This document shows, one piece after another, positions 51,851 to 62,618 of a DNA stretch of 64,000 nt (the stretch's first letter is position 1; each line of letters opens with the position of its first letter). Origin of the DNA: Nothophaeocryptopus gaeumannii (taxonomy: Eukaryota > Ascomycota > Dothideomycetes > Mycosphaerellales > Mycosphaerellaceae); contig JASISA010000022.1 of NCBI GenBank assembly GCA_031771865.1, positions 1,054,001-1,118,000 of the forward strand, given 5' to 3'. The position numbers and the translations under genes were made by a program. Under the pieces are notes generated by a model. That model was given only the letters and a program-made list of their open reading frames with translations. It was not told the origin of the DNA and ran no database searches.

Positions 51851-53873
51851 CAATTTGTCAGTTGTCACCATGTTACATTCCCGATTCGCGTGATCAGTCC
51901 GGCAAGTTGCTCCCACCCTTTGGTCAGAATAGAATTCATGGCCTTTGGAAGGGCTTCCTTTCGCGTGTATTGCTCCGACCCGTCCAAACCCTTTCCGAGG
52001 TAGTCAGCCAGAGCTCAGGGCATGCATGAGCTTTGAAAAGCCAGAGTCTGAAGTTCCATGCAGAAGCTTTCTACAGACAGAGCTTCAACGAAGAGCAAAC
52101 AATTCACTCGGTCTCTGGTGACCGTCACTGCTGAGCTCACATGGCTCTTCGACACTTTCAGCTGGCGTATTGTCTAGATGGAGGATTAGTATCTGGCATC
52201 AAGCTGGAGCCTCAAAGCCCGGTTCGGCGGAACGGGCATGGGATGTGAAGGCAAGAGCTCAGGCTCTCGGATCGGGTGTAACGTTAGGAACAATTGATCC
52301 GCACCGACAGTGTCAGTCGGCAAGATCGATCCGGGTGCCTTGTCGCAGAAGGTCCGAATTGAGCTCATCGATGGTTCGCTGTATCGACTCGTATGCCAAC
52401 AACTCGCAGCTAGACGTCTTCGATGCTCGCCCACATGTGGTGGTTGTAATCAGCGGCGGGGGCAGAAATAGCACTGCTTGAGCACTTAGGGTGGATACGG
52501 AGACGCGAAATTGTTGTTCTCGCTGCGTCGGAGGAGATACTGCCTGAAAGCAGGTATTGACTTTGGGAGGTCCTGCTTAGGGGCATGCCTAGCCCATCGA
52601 TTGAACGTGCTCATGCCAAGGAGCTGGGTTCTTGAGCAAGGCTGAAATGAAATGTCTCGTCTCACGCACCTTCGTTCGTCGGTCTTCAGGCGAAAGGCTA
52701 TTTGCGGCGCGCGGCAGGGTTCTCAAACGTGGCAGCCATGTGAGTACAGTTCCATGTCCCCGGGCATGGAGCTGCAGTAGTCACAACAGCAACATGAACA
52801 GGTCAAGTGTAGACGGAAGACGGAAGACGCCGTTCGCTCCGGGTTGGAAGATGCCGACGGCCACGGCCATGCACAGAGATTGTGAGATGATCAGACACTG
52901 ATCTCATCTTGATATCAAATCTGCCCTCATCAATTCGTTACCCAGATCTGGCGAGTGCTACTGCTGGCACTGCAGATGCTATGCCCATGTCCGTGGAAGT
53001 AGGTAGCCAACGTAGCATTGGCCGTGCAATCTACCCAATCTCCAATCTCCAACAGCCAGTCAGTCTACATCATGTTTCAGGAGACCAGTAATCGTTGCGA
53101 ATTGTTGCTAACGTCATGTTTTCTGTCGTGGAGTTGGGCACATGGTCGCTTGCTCCGCATCTCTCCTCTTTGAACCCTTGTTCAAGCGAGACCACTAGGA
53201 AGGAAGCCCCAGCCACAGCGTTTGGGCCGCACTCTCCACTCTCCCTTCTCCACTCTCCACTCTCCACTCTCCACCCTAGACCCTAGACCCTAGACCCTAG
53301 ACCCTAGCCCAGCTGCTTCTGCTTCCGCTTCTGCTTCCTGTCCCCGCGCCTTGACACCTTGACACCTTGTTGCACCCGGCACCGGCCTTGTTGCATCACG
53401 CACATGGCTACCTAGCTCGCAGACCCGGGAAGGGAAGCACGCTCCATCTTGTACGGAGTATCCTATCCGCTCTCGTGAGTCCTGCGTTGTATGCATGCCT
53501 TCCATCGGGTATGCGACTTCTCCAACACAACCCACCCTGCCTGCTTGCACGAAGAAGCGCGTCTCGATATCAACGCCCGGACAAACCCCATCACTACTCT
53601 CGTCTGGCCTGAGGACCGCATACCAGACTCCAACTCTACTCGCACCACCCCGGCTGGCGCGCGAAAGCGCGAGAGTTAATACAACCGACGGCCATTCGTC
53701 TTGCCAATCCGCCATCCAGTATTTGCGCCGAGTAGCTGTGTTAGTACAGAGCTTCGATCCCGCATCGCCACTCAGCACGGCAGTAGCAGAATGCAATGAA
53801 TGCTATCGAGAGTGTCTAGAGACGCTGAGGAGAAGGAAACAGCAAGGCCATTGGCAAGCGACTGTACTATCAC
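51851..53873. other. 2.0-kb intergenic region with heptamer repeats
   Basis: No supported gene. It should contain the long regulatory upstream and leader of the Zn2Cys6 gene. An ORF from 53495 overlaps the start of that gene in another frame but lacks protein character. Two short tandem repeats lie at about 53231-53307. Confidence 0.45.
53231..53307 (+). repeat. adjacent 7-bp tandem repeats (CCACTCT)n and (CCCTAGA)n
   Basis: First about six imperfect copies of CCACTCT, then directly four full copies of CCCTAGA plus a partial one (53274-53307). The second unit resembles, but is not, the fungal telomere repeat CCCTAA. Confidence 0.93.
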
Positions 53874-56800
53874 ATGGCTTTCGAATACCAAAGAGCTTCG
53901 CCAGTCGATCTCATGAACATGAGGCCGGCTTCTGCGTATGGTGGAAGCCAATCAGAAAACGATTACGCTTACGACACTCCACACTCGATGATGAACGGGA
54001 ACGGTGCATCTTCCATCAACGGCTACACATCTGCACCATCCGGAGGCATTCACGGCCTTCCGAACGGCTTCGATGCCACGGTGCCTTCACCCACTGGACA
54101 AAATGCGGCAAACATGCCGAACGGGCAGTCCCCCACGCTTGGACATCACCACCGCTTGAGCGTTGGCAGCAATGGAGGCTATGGCACTGTGGCAAGCGCT
54201 TCGGACTCTACCAGTCCCAAGAATCAAGCTGGAACCGAAAGCGTGGATCCTTCGCAGGCTGAAATGGGCAAAACAGACGAATTGTCGACGGGTGTTCCAC
54301 CTGCGTGGAGCGAATTGAAGACCAAGGCTGGAAAAGAACGCAAACGCCTTCCTCTGGCATGTATTGCCTGTCGGCGAAAGAAGATTCGCTGCTCCGGCGA
54401 GAAGCCAGCTTGCAAACATTGTCTGCGGTCACGTATCCCATGTGTCTACAAGGTGACTACTCGCAAGGCAGCACCCCGGACTGACTACATGGCCATGTTG
54501 GACAAGCGGCTGAAGAGAATGGAGGATCGTGTCATCAAATGCATCCCCAAAGACGAGCAGGCGGTCATCAATGGTACCGGTCGCGCCATCGTCAAGCCTG
54601 CTCTTCCGCCGCCACCTCCCAAAGCCACTGGGAACTCAAAAAAGCGAGGAGCAGATCAAGCTTTTGGTGACGAGCTCAGGGAATGGGCTGAGGGTGGTAA
54701 ATCTAGCATCGATCCGGGCAGAGAGGACCTCAAACCGGACCTAGCGGCCGACAAGGGCAAAGATGTCGAGGACAACAAGCTCTTGTCCGAAGGTGCCGAC
54801 AAGCTCCCTTCCAAAGAGCTTCAAGAACATTTGGCCGAAGTCTTCTTCGACTATGTGTACGGTCAGAGTTACCACTTGTTGCACAAGCCTAGCTTCATGC
54901 GCAAACTGGCACAAGGGACTGTACCTCCCGTTCTGATGCTGGCTGTCTGCGCGATATCAGCACGCTTCTCAAACCATCCCTCCCTGCGCACCGATCCGGC
55001 ATTTCTTCGTGGAGAAAGCTGGGCTGCTGCTGCACGCGAGATTGCACTTCGCCGATTCGATGTTCCAAATATCACCATCCTGATAGTGTATTTGATCCTG
55101 GGTCTTCACGAATTCGGGACATGCCAAGGCGGGCGAAGCTGGATGTTTGGAGGTATGGCCCAACGTATGGCTTACGCGCTGCAACTCCACAAAGACATGG
55201 ATCACGACCCAAAAGATCATTCACAGCACGGGAAAAGTGAACTCACATTTACAGATCGCGAGATTCGGCGACGGACCATGTGGTCTTGTTTCCTGATGGA
55301 TCGCTTCAATTCAAGCGGTACTGACAGGCCGATATTTGTTGGAGAGCAATACATTCGCGCCCAGCTACCGATCAAGGAGAGCTACTACCAAATGGAAATC
55401 AATGGTCCAACAGAAGACCTTGAGGGCAGTGTTCCACATCCTGTGGAAGCCGGGACCGGACAGATGTCAAACGCCAAAGATAACATGGGCGTCGCCGCGT
55501 ATCTGATCCGCTTGGTCTCAATCTGGGGAAGATTGATTGCATATCTTAACCTTGGTGGTAGAGAGCGCGACGAGAATCCGATGTGGTCAAAGGATTCCAC
55601 CTTTCAGGGAATCAAGCAGGCTGCAGAGGAATGGAGGTCGACACTTCCTGCTTCTCTGCAACACTCGTCGGAGAATCTTCAAAACCACGCCTCAGAGAAG
55701 ATCGCAAACCAATTCCTCTTCCTGCACATCGTTTACAATCAGATACTGCTCTTCATGAATCGGTTCGCCCTGCCTTCTCCCGGAACACGTTCTGCGCTTC
55801 CGAAGGACATGCCGGAAGAGTTCATTGCAGATGCAGCGCGGACTGCTCTAGAGGCGGCGAACCAGATATCTGCTTTGATTCATGAGTCGATGGATCATCT
55901 GGTCGTCGCACCTTTTGCTGGCTACTGCGCGTTCTTTAGCAGCACGGTGCATATTCATGGCGCATTCTCCAAGAATGCGCAATTGGAAGCATCAAGCAAA
56001 CAGAATCTCGCTTGGAATGTCAAATTCTTGACTAAGATGAAGAAATACTGGGGAATGTTTCACTTCGTGACCGAGAATCTCCGAGATCTGTACCGACGGC
56101 ATGCGGACGCGGCGAGATTAGGAACCAACACCGGCAAAGACGGAGATCAAGCCATCTTCCAGTACGGCGACTGGTTCGATCGATACCCTCATGGCGTGAG
56201 CGGCACAGACTACGAGGAGCCAAGCGCAGCAGTGAAGAAGGAACCTGGTTCAGACGCAGTACTTGGCCAGAAGAGCGATTTGCAGACCGTAGAAGAGTTC
56301 TTCTCCAAACTTAGCCCGCCCAGCAGAGCTGCGCAGCTACAGCAGCAGCAAAGCATGAGGAGGATGACCAAGAAGCGCAAATCGACATCGGAAGGAAGCA
56401 AGGCAGGCCAGAATGCATCAAGCCAGTCTCAGCAGCAGAGCCAGACCCCAGCACCGACCAGTCAACCGCAGGAAGCAACGCAGCAAGTGACCCACGATCT
56501 TGCCGCCAACATTAACGATGGCTTTGCGCAACACTCGATCGCCTTCCCACCAGGTTTCCAGGCTCCTCACAACCCTCTGCTTATGACCCAACCACATCAA
56601 TTCCTCTCACAGCTGGACAGACAAATGGTCCTCAACTCCTACTCTAACAGCTCAAGTCACAATTTACCGAATATGATGTTTGATAGTTCCGGCCACATGA
56701 ACCTCGACAACTTCGATTTCAACACGTTCGCGAACAACAGCAATCATAATCAACAACAACAACAGCAGCAGCAGCAGCAGCAGCAGCAAAGCACGAATGG

Positions 56801-57032
56801 TTTCTGGGGCGATCCGTCAACGGCTTGGTTCATGCCCTTCAACATGGAGCCGCCAACCGTAGGCGAAGATAACAATCTTTTTGGCGGGAGTGCGAATTTT
56901 GATTGGCCGAATCAGTTTGCGGGTTATGGCGATATGGCGAATATGGGGTTGACTCCGCAGCCGATTGATACGGGGCAGGATGGCATGGTTGAGCATAATG
57001 CTGCTGTGGGAATGGAAGGGTTGGAAATGTAG
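53874..57032 (+). CDS. Zn2Cys6 fungal transcription factor with C-terminal polyglutamine
   Basis: Single-exon ORF of 1052 residues. Residues 163-192 form the binuclear zinc cluster with C-x2-C-x6-C-x6-C-x2-C-x6-C spacing (LACIACRRKKIRCSGEKPAC then KHCLRSRIPC). A linker and a Leu/Met-containing dimerisation helix follow (MLDKRLKRMEDRVIK). The fungal-specific transcription-factor middle homology region spans about 320-750, including HLAEVFFDYVYGQSYHLLHK, GESWAAAAREIALRRFDVPN, SWMFGGMAQRMAYALQLHKD and RRRTMWSCFLMDRFNSSGTD. The C-terminal 250 residues are Gln/Asn-rich with a run of about 13 glutamines near 960-972 and an acidic/aromatic end, likely an activation region. Nuclear regulator; target pathway unknown. 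Confidence 0.93.
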   Translation: MAFEYQRASPVDLMNMRPASAYGGSQSENDYAYDTPHSMMNGNGASSINGYTSAPSGGIHGLPNGFDATVPSPTGQNAANMPNGQSPTLGHHHRLSVGSNGGYGTVASASDSTSPKNQAGTESVDPSQAEMGKTDELSTGVPPAWSELKTKAGKERKRLPLACIACRRKKIRCSGEKPACKHCLRSRIPCVYKVTTRKAAPRTDYMAMLDKRLKRMEDRVIKCIPKDEQAVINGTGRAIVKPALPPPPPKATGNSKKRGADQAFGDELREWAEGGKSSIDPGREDLKPDLAADKGKDVEDNKLLSEGADKLPSKELQEHLAEVFFDYVYGQSYHLLHKPSFMRKLAQGTVPPVLMLAVCAISARFSNHPSLRTDPAFLRGESWAAAAREIALRRFDVPNITILIVYLILGLHEFGTCQGGRSWMFGGMAQRMAYALQLHKDMDHDPKDHSQHGKSELTFTDREIRRRTMWSCFLMDRFNSSGTDRPIFVGEQYIRAQLPIKESYYQMEINGPTEDLEGSVPHPVEAGTGQMSNAKDNMGVAAYLIRLVSIWGRLIAYLNLGGRERDENPMWSKDSTFQGIKQAAEEWRSTLPASLQHSSENLQNHASEKIANQFLFLHIVYNQILLFMNRFALPSPGTRSALPKDMPEEFIADAARTALEAANQISALIHESMDHLVVAPFAGYCAFFSSTVHIHGAFSKNAQLEASSKQNLAWNVKFLTKMKKYWGMFHFVTENLRDLYRRHADAARLGTNTGKDGDQAIFQYGDWFDRYPHGVSGTDYEEPSAAVKKEPGSDAVLGQKSDLQTVEEFFSKLSPPSRAAQLQQQQSMRRMTKKRKSTSEGSKAGQNASSQSQQQSQTPAPTSQPQEATQQVTHDLAANINDGFAQHSIAFPPGFQAPHNPLLMTQPHQFLSQLDRQMVLNSYSNSSSHNLPNMMFDSSGHMNLDNFDFNTFANNSNHNQQQQQQQQQQQQQSTNGFWGDPSTAWFMPFNMEPPTVGEDNNLFGGSANFDWPNQFAGYGDMANMGLTPQPIDTGQDGMVEHNAAVGMEGLEM

Positions 57033-57535
57033 ATATGATTGACGATCTGCTACTTGGATATATCAGATCTTGTTGTACATAGTATGTATGTACAGAGAAT
57101 TTGCGCGATGCGCGTTCGTTTGGATGCGTCTAGTGCTCCTCTCATTTACGTTCCCTACTCATCAAATTGTAATCGTGTCGCTGTATTGTAACACGCTCTC
57201 GCATTTGATGGTGGTCAGAAGAATGCCCATTGCTCTCGGCTGCTCAACAAATATAATGCCCGCAGTGCCTCGTCCGGCATGGTAATCGCCCGAGCATGCC
57301 TACGTGCTTGATACCAGCTGCAGGCATGTCTTTCGCTTTTTGGGCCTCCGACAATGGAGCCATCAATGCAAGTCCTGTGATATCACTGCTGTGGACGTTC
57401 CATCTCTTTCGTGGACGTGCTGCAGCCGCGCATGTATGGCAGATGCTCTATTCACAACGCTCGATGCACAGCAATGGACTTCCTTAGCCCAGAGTCTTGA
57501 TGGCGAAGATGTGGTTTTATCCTTCTTAGGCTCCT
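57033..57535. other. convergent intergenic region
   Basis: Gap of 503 bp between 3' ends of the transcription factor (plus) and Sen15 (minus). No gene supported. Confidence 0.45.
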
Positions 57536-58129
57536 TCAATTCTGCCTCGGCTTCACAACCCCATCGTGCACAACATAGTACACAACCGTACTATCATCAT
57601 CAAGCGTAGCAAGCAGCGACCTCTTTGGCAACTCCTTTCTCCATTTACTCGGTTCCCCCTCCACTACAGCCTCACCTGACTGAGAGTCGAACAGCAACTC
57701 ACCGTCTCGTCCCGACGGCACGTTGCTCAAGGAATCGAAGGTCTCTCCAAATCTTCTCAAACTCCATTTCTCCCGCAAATGACTAGGTAGTACCCACTCG
57801 CGTTCTCGTGAGAGTTCGGGCATTCCGCTCTTGCCTTCATCTTTCTGCTTTTGGAGGAGCGAAATTTGCTCATCAGGGTGGACGTAGAGTCGGTTTGGAG
57901 GGATGCCGGACAGGAGTGGTCGGATGAGAGGTTGGCCGTCATTTGGTGAGCGGGTGTGTAGGCAGACGTCGGTCCAGAGGTGTTGGAAGCGGAGGTTCTG
58001 GGCGATTTGGAGGGCAAGGTGGTGGAGGTGCGCTGAGTGTGGGATGTTTGCGGCTGGAGGGTGGGTGTTGAGGAAGTCTTGGAGCTTTGAGGCTGGTGGA
58101 AGCTTTGATGGCGGTCCCAGCACGGCCAT
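57536..58129 (-). CDS. SEN15: tRNA-splicing endonuclease subunit Sen15
   Basis: Single-exon ORF of 197 residues, start MAVLGPPSKLPPASKLQDFL. The family core is present: HHLALQIAQNLRFQHLWTDV, a following PLIRPLLSGIPPNRLYVHPD and EWVLPSHLREKWSLRRFGET, with a C-terminal beta segment (STVVYYVVHDGVV). These are characteristic of fungal Sen15, one of the two structural subunits of the tRNA intron endonuclease (Sen2, Sen34, Sen54, Sen15), which removes introns from pre-tRNA at the mitochondrial surface in yeast and in the nucleus in animals. The internal acidic loop is longer than in the human protein. Confidence 0.88.
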   Translation of the reverse strand: MAVLGPPSKLPPASKLQDFLNTHPPAANIPHSAHLHHLALQIAQNLRFQHLWTDVCLHTRSPNDGQPLIRPLLSGIPPNRLYVHPDEQISLLQKQKDEGKSGMPELSREREWVLPSHLREKWSLRRFGETFDSLSNVPSGRDGELLFDSQSGEAVVEGEPSKWRKELPKRSLLATLDDDSTVVYYVVHDGVVKPRQN

Positions 58130-58785
58130 CTTGAAGTAGTATTGGACCGTTGTGAACGGGTGAGGTTGTTTGTTAGTTCGTCTCCAAGAAGAGTAAGGAA
58201 GTCAAGAAAGTGCGAAATGCGAAGCCGAAACTTTAAATTACGCGTGAGGCGCGTCTTACTTTTCTCTTCTTGCTGGTGGTAGCATCACTGCATCGATACG
58301 TTTCCTGTCGCTGGTCAGCCCGAAGTAACCTGCGTTACCAAGATGCTGGTGTTGAAGGAACGGTGGCTTCCACGAAGGATGAGTGGATGCGAGGACGCGC
58401 GCCTTCTCAGAGCTGGATCAGCCTCAGGATTGGAGCTGTAGCAGGACTTCGTATGGGTGTGATGGATGACTGAAACGACGGCAGCGCACGCTATCGGGTC
58501 TGCCTTCATACTGCTTTCTCTTGAGTAGAGCACCGACTTCACTCTTGGTTCACTGGAATCAGGATCGTGAGTGCGACTCTGGGCTGTCAGAAACTCACGT
58601 CGAGCCCCGCCAAAGTCAAGTGGGAGCAGGTGGGGTCTCTTGACGAAAGCGCTGTTTGATTTGCAATCATCTCATTGGCAATCTCGAAATCGCAGGTGCT
58701 GAGGACGAGGCCACACCAACACTGACAGACATAAGAAGTCGAGACGTCCAAGAGTACACGTCCAACGCTCATCAAGTCAGCAGCT
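58130..58785. other. divergent intergenic region
   Basis: 656 bp between Sen15 (minus) and the glutathione transferase (plus), containing both promoters. No gene supported. Confidence 0.45.
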
Positions 58786-59784
58786 ATGTCTTCCAACATT
58801 CATCTGTATACCACGCAAACGCCAAACGGCGTCAAGATAAGCATAACACTGGAAGAGCTTGGCCTGAAATACGACTTTACTAAGATCGACATCTCCAAGA
58901 AGTAAGGCTTTGACCTAGAGAGGCACGACTGGCAACTAATGTCCTTCAGCACGCAAAAGGAGCAGTGGTTTCTGGGTGAGTTTTTCCCTAGGTGAACGCA
59001 TTCTGCTGGTATGAGACACTCACTAACCCTCTCACCTATTTGCGACAGACATCAACCCCAATGGACGTATGTCAATCAAAGGCAGTCGTGGCGAACTTAA
59101 AAGTACTCATATCTCACCAGGAATTCCCGCATTGACGGACACTTTCACCGACGGCAAGCCCATTCATGTGTTTGAGAGTGGCAGCATCCAGCAGTATTTA
59201 GTCGAGAGATACGACAAGGACCACAAGATATCCTATGCACCAGGCACCCGCGAGCATGTGGAGGTTAATAACTGGCTGTTCTTCCTGAACGCTGGCGTTG
59301 GTCCGGTAAGTTTACGACTAGACTGATGTCGGGTTCTGACGCTGGCTGACTTGCACTCCTCTGCTCGTAGATGCAAGGTCAGGCAAATCACTTCTTCAGA
59401 TACGCCCCTGAGCAAATTCCCTACGGTGTCAACCGCTATCAGAACGAGACACGTCGCTTATACGGCGTGCTCGACAAGCACTTGGCTCATGCCAAATCCG
59501 ACTACCTTGTGGGCAACAAGTGCACCATCGCTGATATTGCTCACTGGGGATGGATTGCAGCTGGCGGCTGGGCAGGCATCGATATCGAACCTTTTCCTCA
59601 CCTTAAAGCCTGGGAAGAACGAATGTGGGCACGTCCTGCCGTCCAGAAGGGCGCCAATGTTCCGGACCCGTACCGTATGAAGGAGTTACTCGCGGACAAG
59701 GAGGCCATGGAAAAGCACGCGGCTGAGAGCAAGAAGTGGATCCAGCAGGGGATGAAGGAGGACGCCGCAAAGCATCAAAAGTAA
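58786..59784 (+). CDS. Ure2-like glutathione S-transferase
   Basis: Five exons: 58786-58901, 58950-58975, 59049-59066, 59121-59305 and 59371-59784; 759 nt, 252 residues. Two micro-exons of 26 and 18 nt encode TQKEQWFLD and INPNG. The N-terminal thioredoxin-fold domain reads IHLYTTQTPNGVKISITLEE, INPNGRIPALTDTFTDGKPI and ESGSIQQYLVERYD. The helical C-terminal domain contains GQANHFFRYAPEQIPYGVNR, VGNKCTIADIAHWGWIAAGG and PFPHLKAWEERMWARPAVQK. This is the Ure2p/bacterial YfcG-like GST group, which conjugates or reduces with glutathione in detoxification. All splice phases agree. Confidence 0.93.
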
Positions 59785-61476
59785 GGAGCGCAGTGAATGC
59801 TGACATCGAACCCAGCATTTGCGAGTTCTGTTAGCACCCACGAACGACTCTCAGGCACAATCTCTCCCCTTCGGAGACGCAGTTCTAGACTGCTATGTAG
59901 CGATGATGTACGTGCGTAGCGATAGATGTTTACACTAGCCACCGGACAAAGTATGTCTCAGTATGATACTTCCGTACCACACTCTCGAAAGAGCCTGGGA
60001 AAATGTGCCGGTCTCACTCGAAGTACTGCTGTGCTCGAGACAAATCCATGCCACAATCTAACCATGATCGGAAATTCAGCAGTGATTTTCAGATTCGTGT
60101 CTGATGCAGAACGATTATAGCAGTGCTCCAGGTAAGGTTCTGCAATTGAGCACACCAATGCTGATTCGCTCTGAGGTAAATCCTTGCAAGGAATCGAGCT
60201 CTGCGAGAGCTTGCAGCGGTCCTTCCCTTTGTCTAAGCCTTGGAGCCGACTCGAGCACTGTTCGGAGATCGAGAGGCGTGGCTGTTGATGTCACTTTCGA
60301 CAGGTCAATACTGCAGATAGGTTGCACCGTGGCTGAGCTGGGAGCTGCGAGTTCCTGTTCGGAGTGCAGCTGAGGTGAGCTGTGGGTAGAATTGGTGGAC
60401 GATGCCCGAAAAGACCCCAGCATGTGTCAGGGCGAGAATGCGAACCTCTTCGCGTGGCAGACCGGCACCCATGCTCTCACACGTGGCTTCAGCAGGTCAT
60501 CGAGGATCAAAGGTTTCGGAGATAGCCAGGTCGACGTCTCATTTGCTGAATGCACCGTGAGACCAGAGTACATGCCTGTGCCACTTCTAGATCCCTTGTC
60601 TGACGGGCAACCCATGTTGTTGGGCAGACCGTCGTACCAAGGGATGCAATCGCGCTTGGACAGGCAGCAGAGCAAGCGCTGTAGAAATCCTCCGAGTGTT
60701 GCATCGTAGCACAGCCCGTCTGGCCAGGATTGCGTCTTCCTGCAGCATTCTGAAAGAGAGCGTTGCATGTGCGATCATCCGATGACCAGTGCCAACGCTT
60801 CCTCCTCCTGATCAGCGCAAGGGAAAGTCAAAAACAAGCCCTCGCCGACCGCACCATTTCGCATTTTAACATTCACTAGCTGCCCTCCGCCCAGCTGTTC
60901 CCCAGGCCTCCCACGTCAGAAACTGCTACGACGTTCGAACAGCATACGAACACTGCAGACGAAGTACGACTCGGTGGCTCGGTGGACGGCCATTATTGCC
61001 CTCCCTTCACAGGCCGAGGACGTCCAGCAGCACGAAGGAGCAATCTCCCAGCCAGCGACCATTTCCGGCCAGAGGGCGCCCATCTCGTGCGACTGTTTCA
61101 GCGTGTCTGTCTCACCCGTTCGAGAGAGGGATATCCGGCCACGCTGAACCTACCCGTTGCCCGTACATCTATCCTCGACTGCACCCGTTGAGTCTTGCTG
61201 ACTGCCAGCGTCAAGAGCAACTTCTTCAGGTACGTCCAATCCTCAGCTACCCGCCACGGCCCACTCCTTCCACGTGGGCATCGAGGCGATGGCTGCGGGC
61301 GGCTGCCACGTTTCCGGACACTTACCCGATGCGCAGGGAGCACTCCAATAATAATAATAACTAGCCGCGCGACGCCCACGAGCACGGCCGTGGCCACGAC
61401 AATAAGCATGGTATGCCGCATGCGTCCACTCCTCCCTACACCGGTTTCACGTTCTCTTTGTTGACCATCTCTGACC
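59785..61476. other. 1.7-kb intergenic region
   Basis: Between two plus-strand genes. Small ORFs on both strands without protein character; the last 500 bp are C/T-rich (CCTCCC, CGTTCG), as fungal promoters and leaders often are. No supported gene. Confidence 0.45.
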
Positions 61477-61962
61477 ATGCACCGCCAGGCCCGCAACGAC
61501 GCTCGCTTCAGCACCTATTCAGGAGCGCCCTCCCTCCAGCCATCTCTCGCGCCTAGCCACGACACCTCTTCCAACCGCTCCTCTACTCAGCGCTATACCA
61601 GCTCGCGCTTCAGCGAACAGAACTTCCTCATGCCGCAATCTATTCCCGAAAAGGGTCGCCCGATTTACGGTAATGCCAATGCCGGCTCCAGCTCTCTCAC
61701 ACTGTCTTCCACCGACCCTAAGACGGCCGATATCAAGTCATTCGCAACGACACTGGATAAGATGAACGACGAGCGACTGGATCGACAGCGCTTCGTCATG
61801 AGCAGCAACAAGACCGAAGAAGTCGGCAAGATCGCGCTTGGTGCCAAGGTGGAGAGGGCGCTCTCAAGACGAATGGTGGGACAAGATGCTGTTCTGAAGC
61901 CGAAGAAGACTCTTCCTCTTTCAATCGACGAGAAGCGAGCGCTGGAGGTTGAGGCCAACTAA
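61477..61962 (+). CDS. short conserved-looking fungal protein, unknown function
   Basis: Single-exon ORF of 161 residues (start MHRQARNDARFSTYSGAPSL). The first 90 residues are Ser/Thr-rich and disordered. The second half is more ordered and charged: SFATTLDKMNDERLDRQRFV, NKTEEVGKIALGAKVERALS, RRMVGQDAVLKPKKTLPLSI and DEKRALEVEAN. The clean codon pattern and contrast with the flanking non-coding DNA support a real gene. I do not recognise a family; the helical KVERALSRRM/DEKRALE pattern suggests a binding adaptor, but this is a guess. Confidence 0.68.
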   Translation: MHRQARNDARFSTYSGAPSLQPSLAPSHDTSSNRSSTQRYTSSRFSEQNFLMPQSIPEKGRPIYGNANAGSSSLTLSSTDPKTADIKSFATTLDKMNDERLDRQRFVMSSNKTEEVGKIALGAKVERALSRRMVGQDAVLKPKKTLPLSIDEKRALEVEAN

Positions 61963-62618
61963 GACTGATCTTTTTCAACAGTACAGTCTGTGGTCAGGAA
62001 ACCAAGGCTGGGCATACGAGCTCGATCCCACCACGACCTACAGCCGCGGGACACTGGGAGGTTAGCATGGATCTGATCGACTATTGTATTTCGACGTGGG
62101 CAAAATCACTATGGAGCGAGAGATAAGGAATGTATGGACGACGGCGTTATCGGTGGCTGCATGGAATGATTATCGACCTTTCTGCTTGGGCTTTGACTTG
62201 CGCGTCTGGAGACGTCTATCGGCATCAGCAATATCCCTACATTGATGTGTATCTTTAGTCCGAACGAAAGCAAAGCAGATGGCCTCACGGAGGAACAGGA
62301 CAGATCTAAGAGAGTCATTTGTCTTCTCATCTAGTCTCACAACTCTCTCAACATTCGTTGGTGCTTCATGATGTCTGGAAAGCATCGAGATACTTTGAAA
62401 CCGCAAGTACCATGGGTCTGACGGCGCGCCAAACCCATGTTTGCAGCTACATGCCCCTGCGATTGACGGCATCATGTTGCCGATGGCGGGGCCTCGGATG
62501 CAGCTGGGCGAGGGGCACATGCCTAGGCTAGCTATCAGTAATGGACCATATCAAACATGTATATATGCTGTCTTCAAACTCATACATTCCAAATTGACCA
62601 GGGTAAGTCTGTTGGAAG
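61963..62618. other. intergenic region
   Basis: 656 bp between two plus-strand genes. Nothing beyond expected UTR and promoter sequence is visible. Confidence 0.45.

Noticed and set aside
53495..54262. 255-codon ORF overlapping the start of the Zn2Cys6 gene in another frame
   Set aside because: Composition is Arg/His/Ser-skewed as expected from reading a coding region out of frame, and the zinc-cluster frame is clearly the real one.
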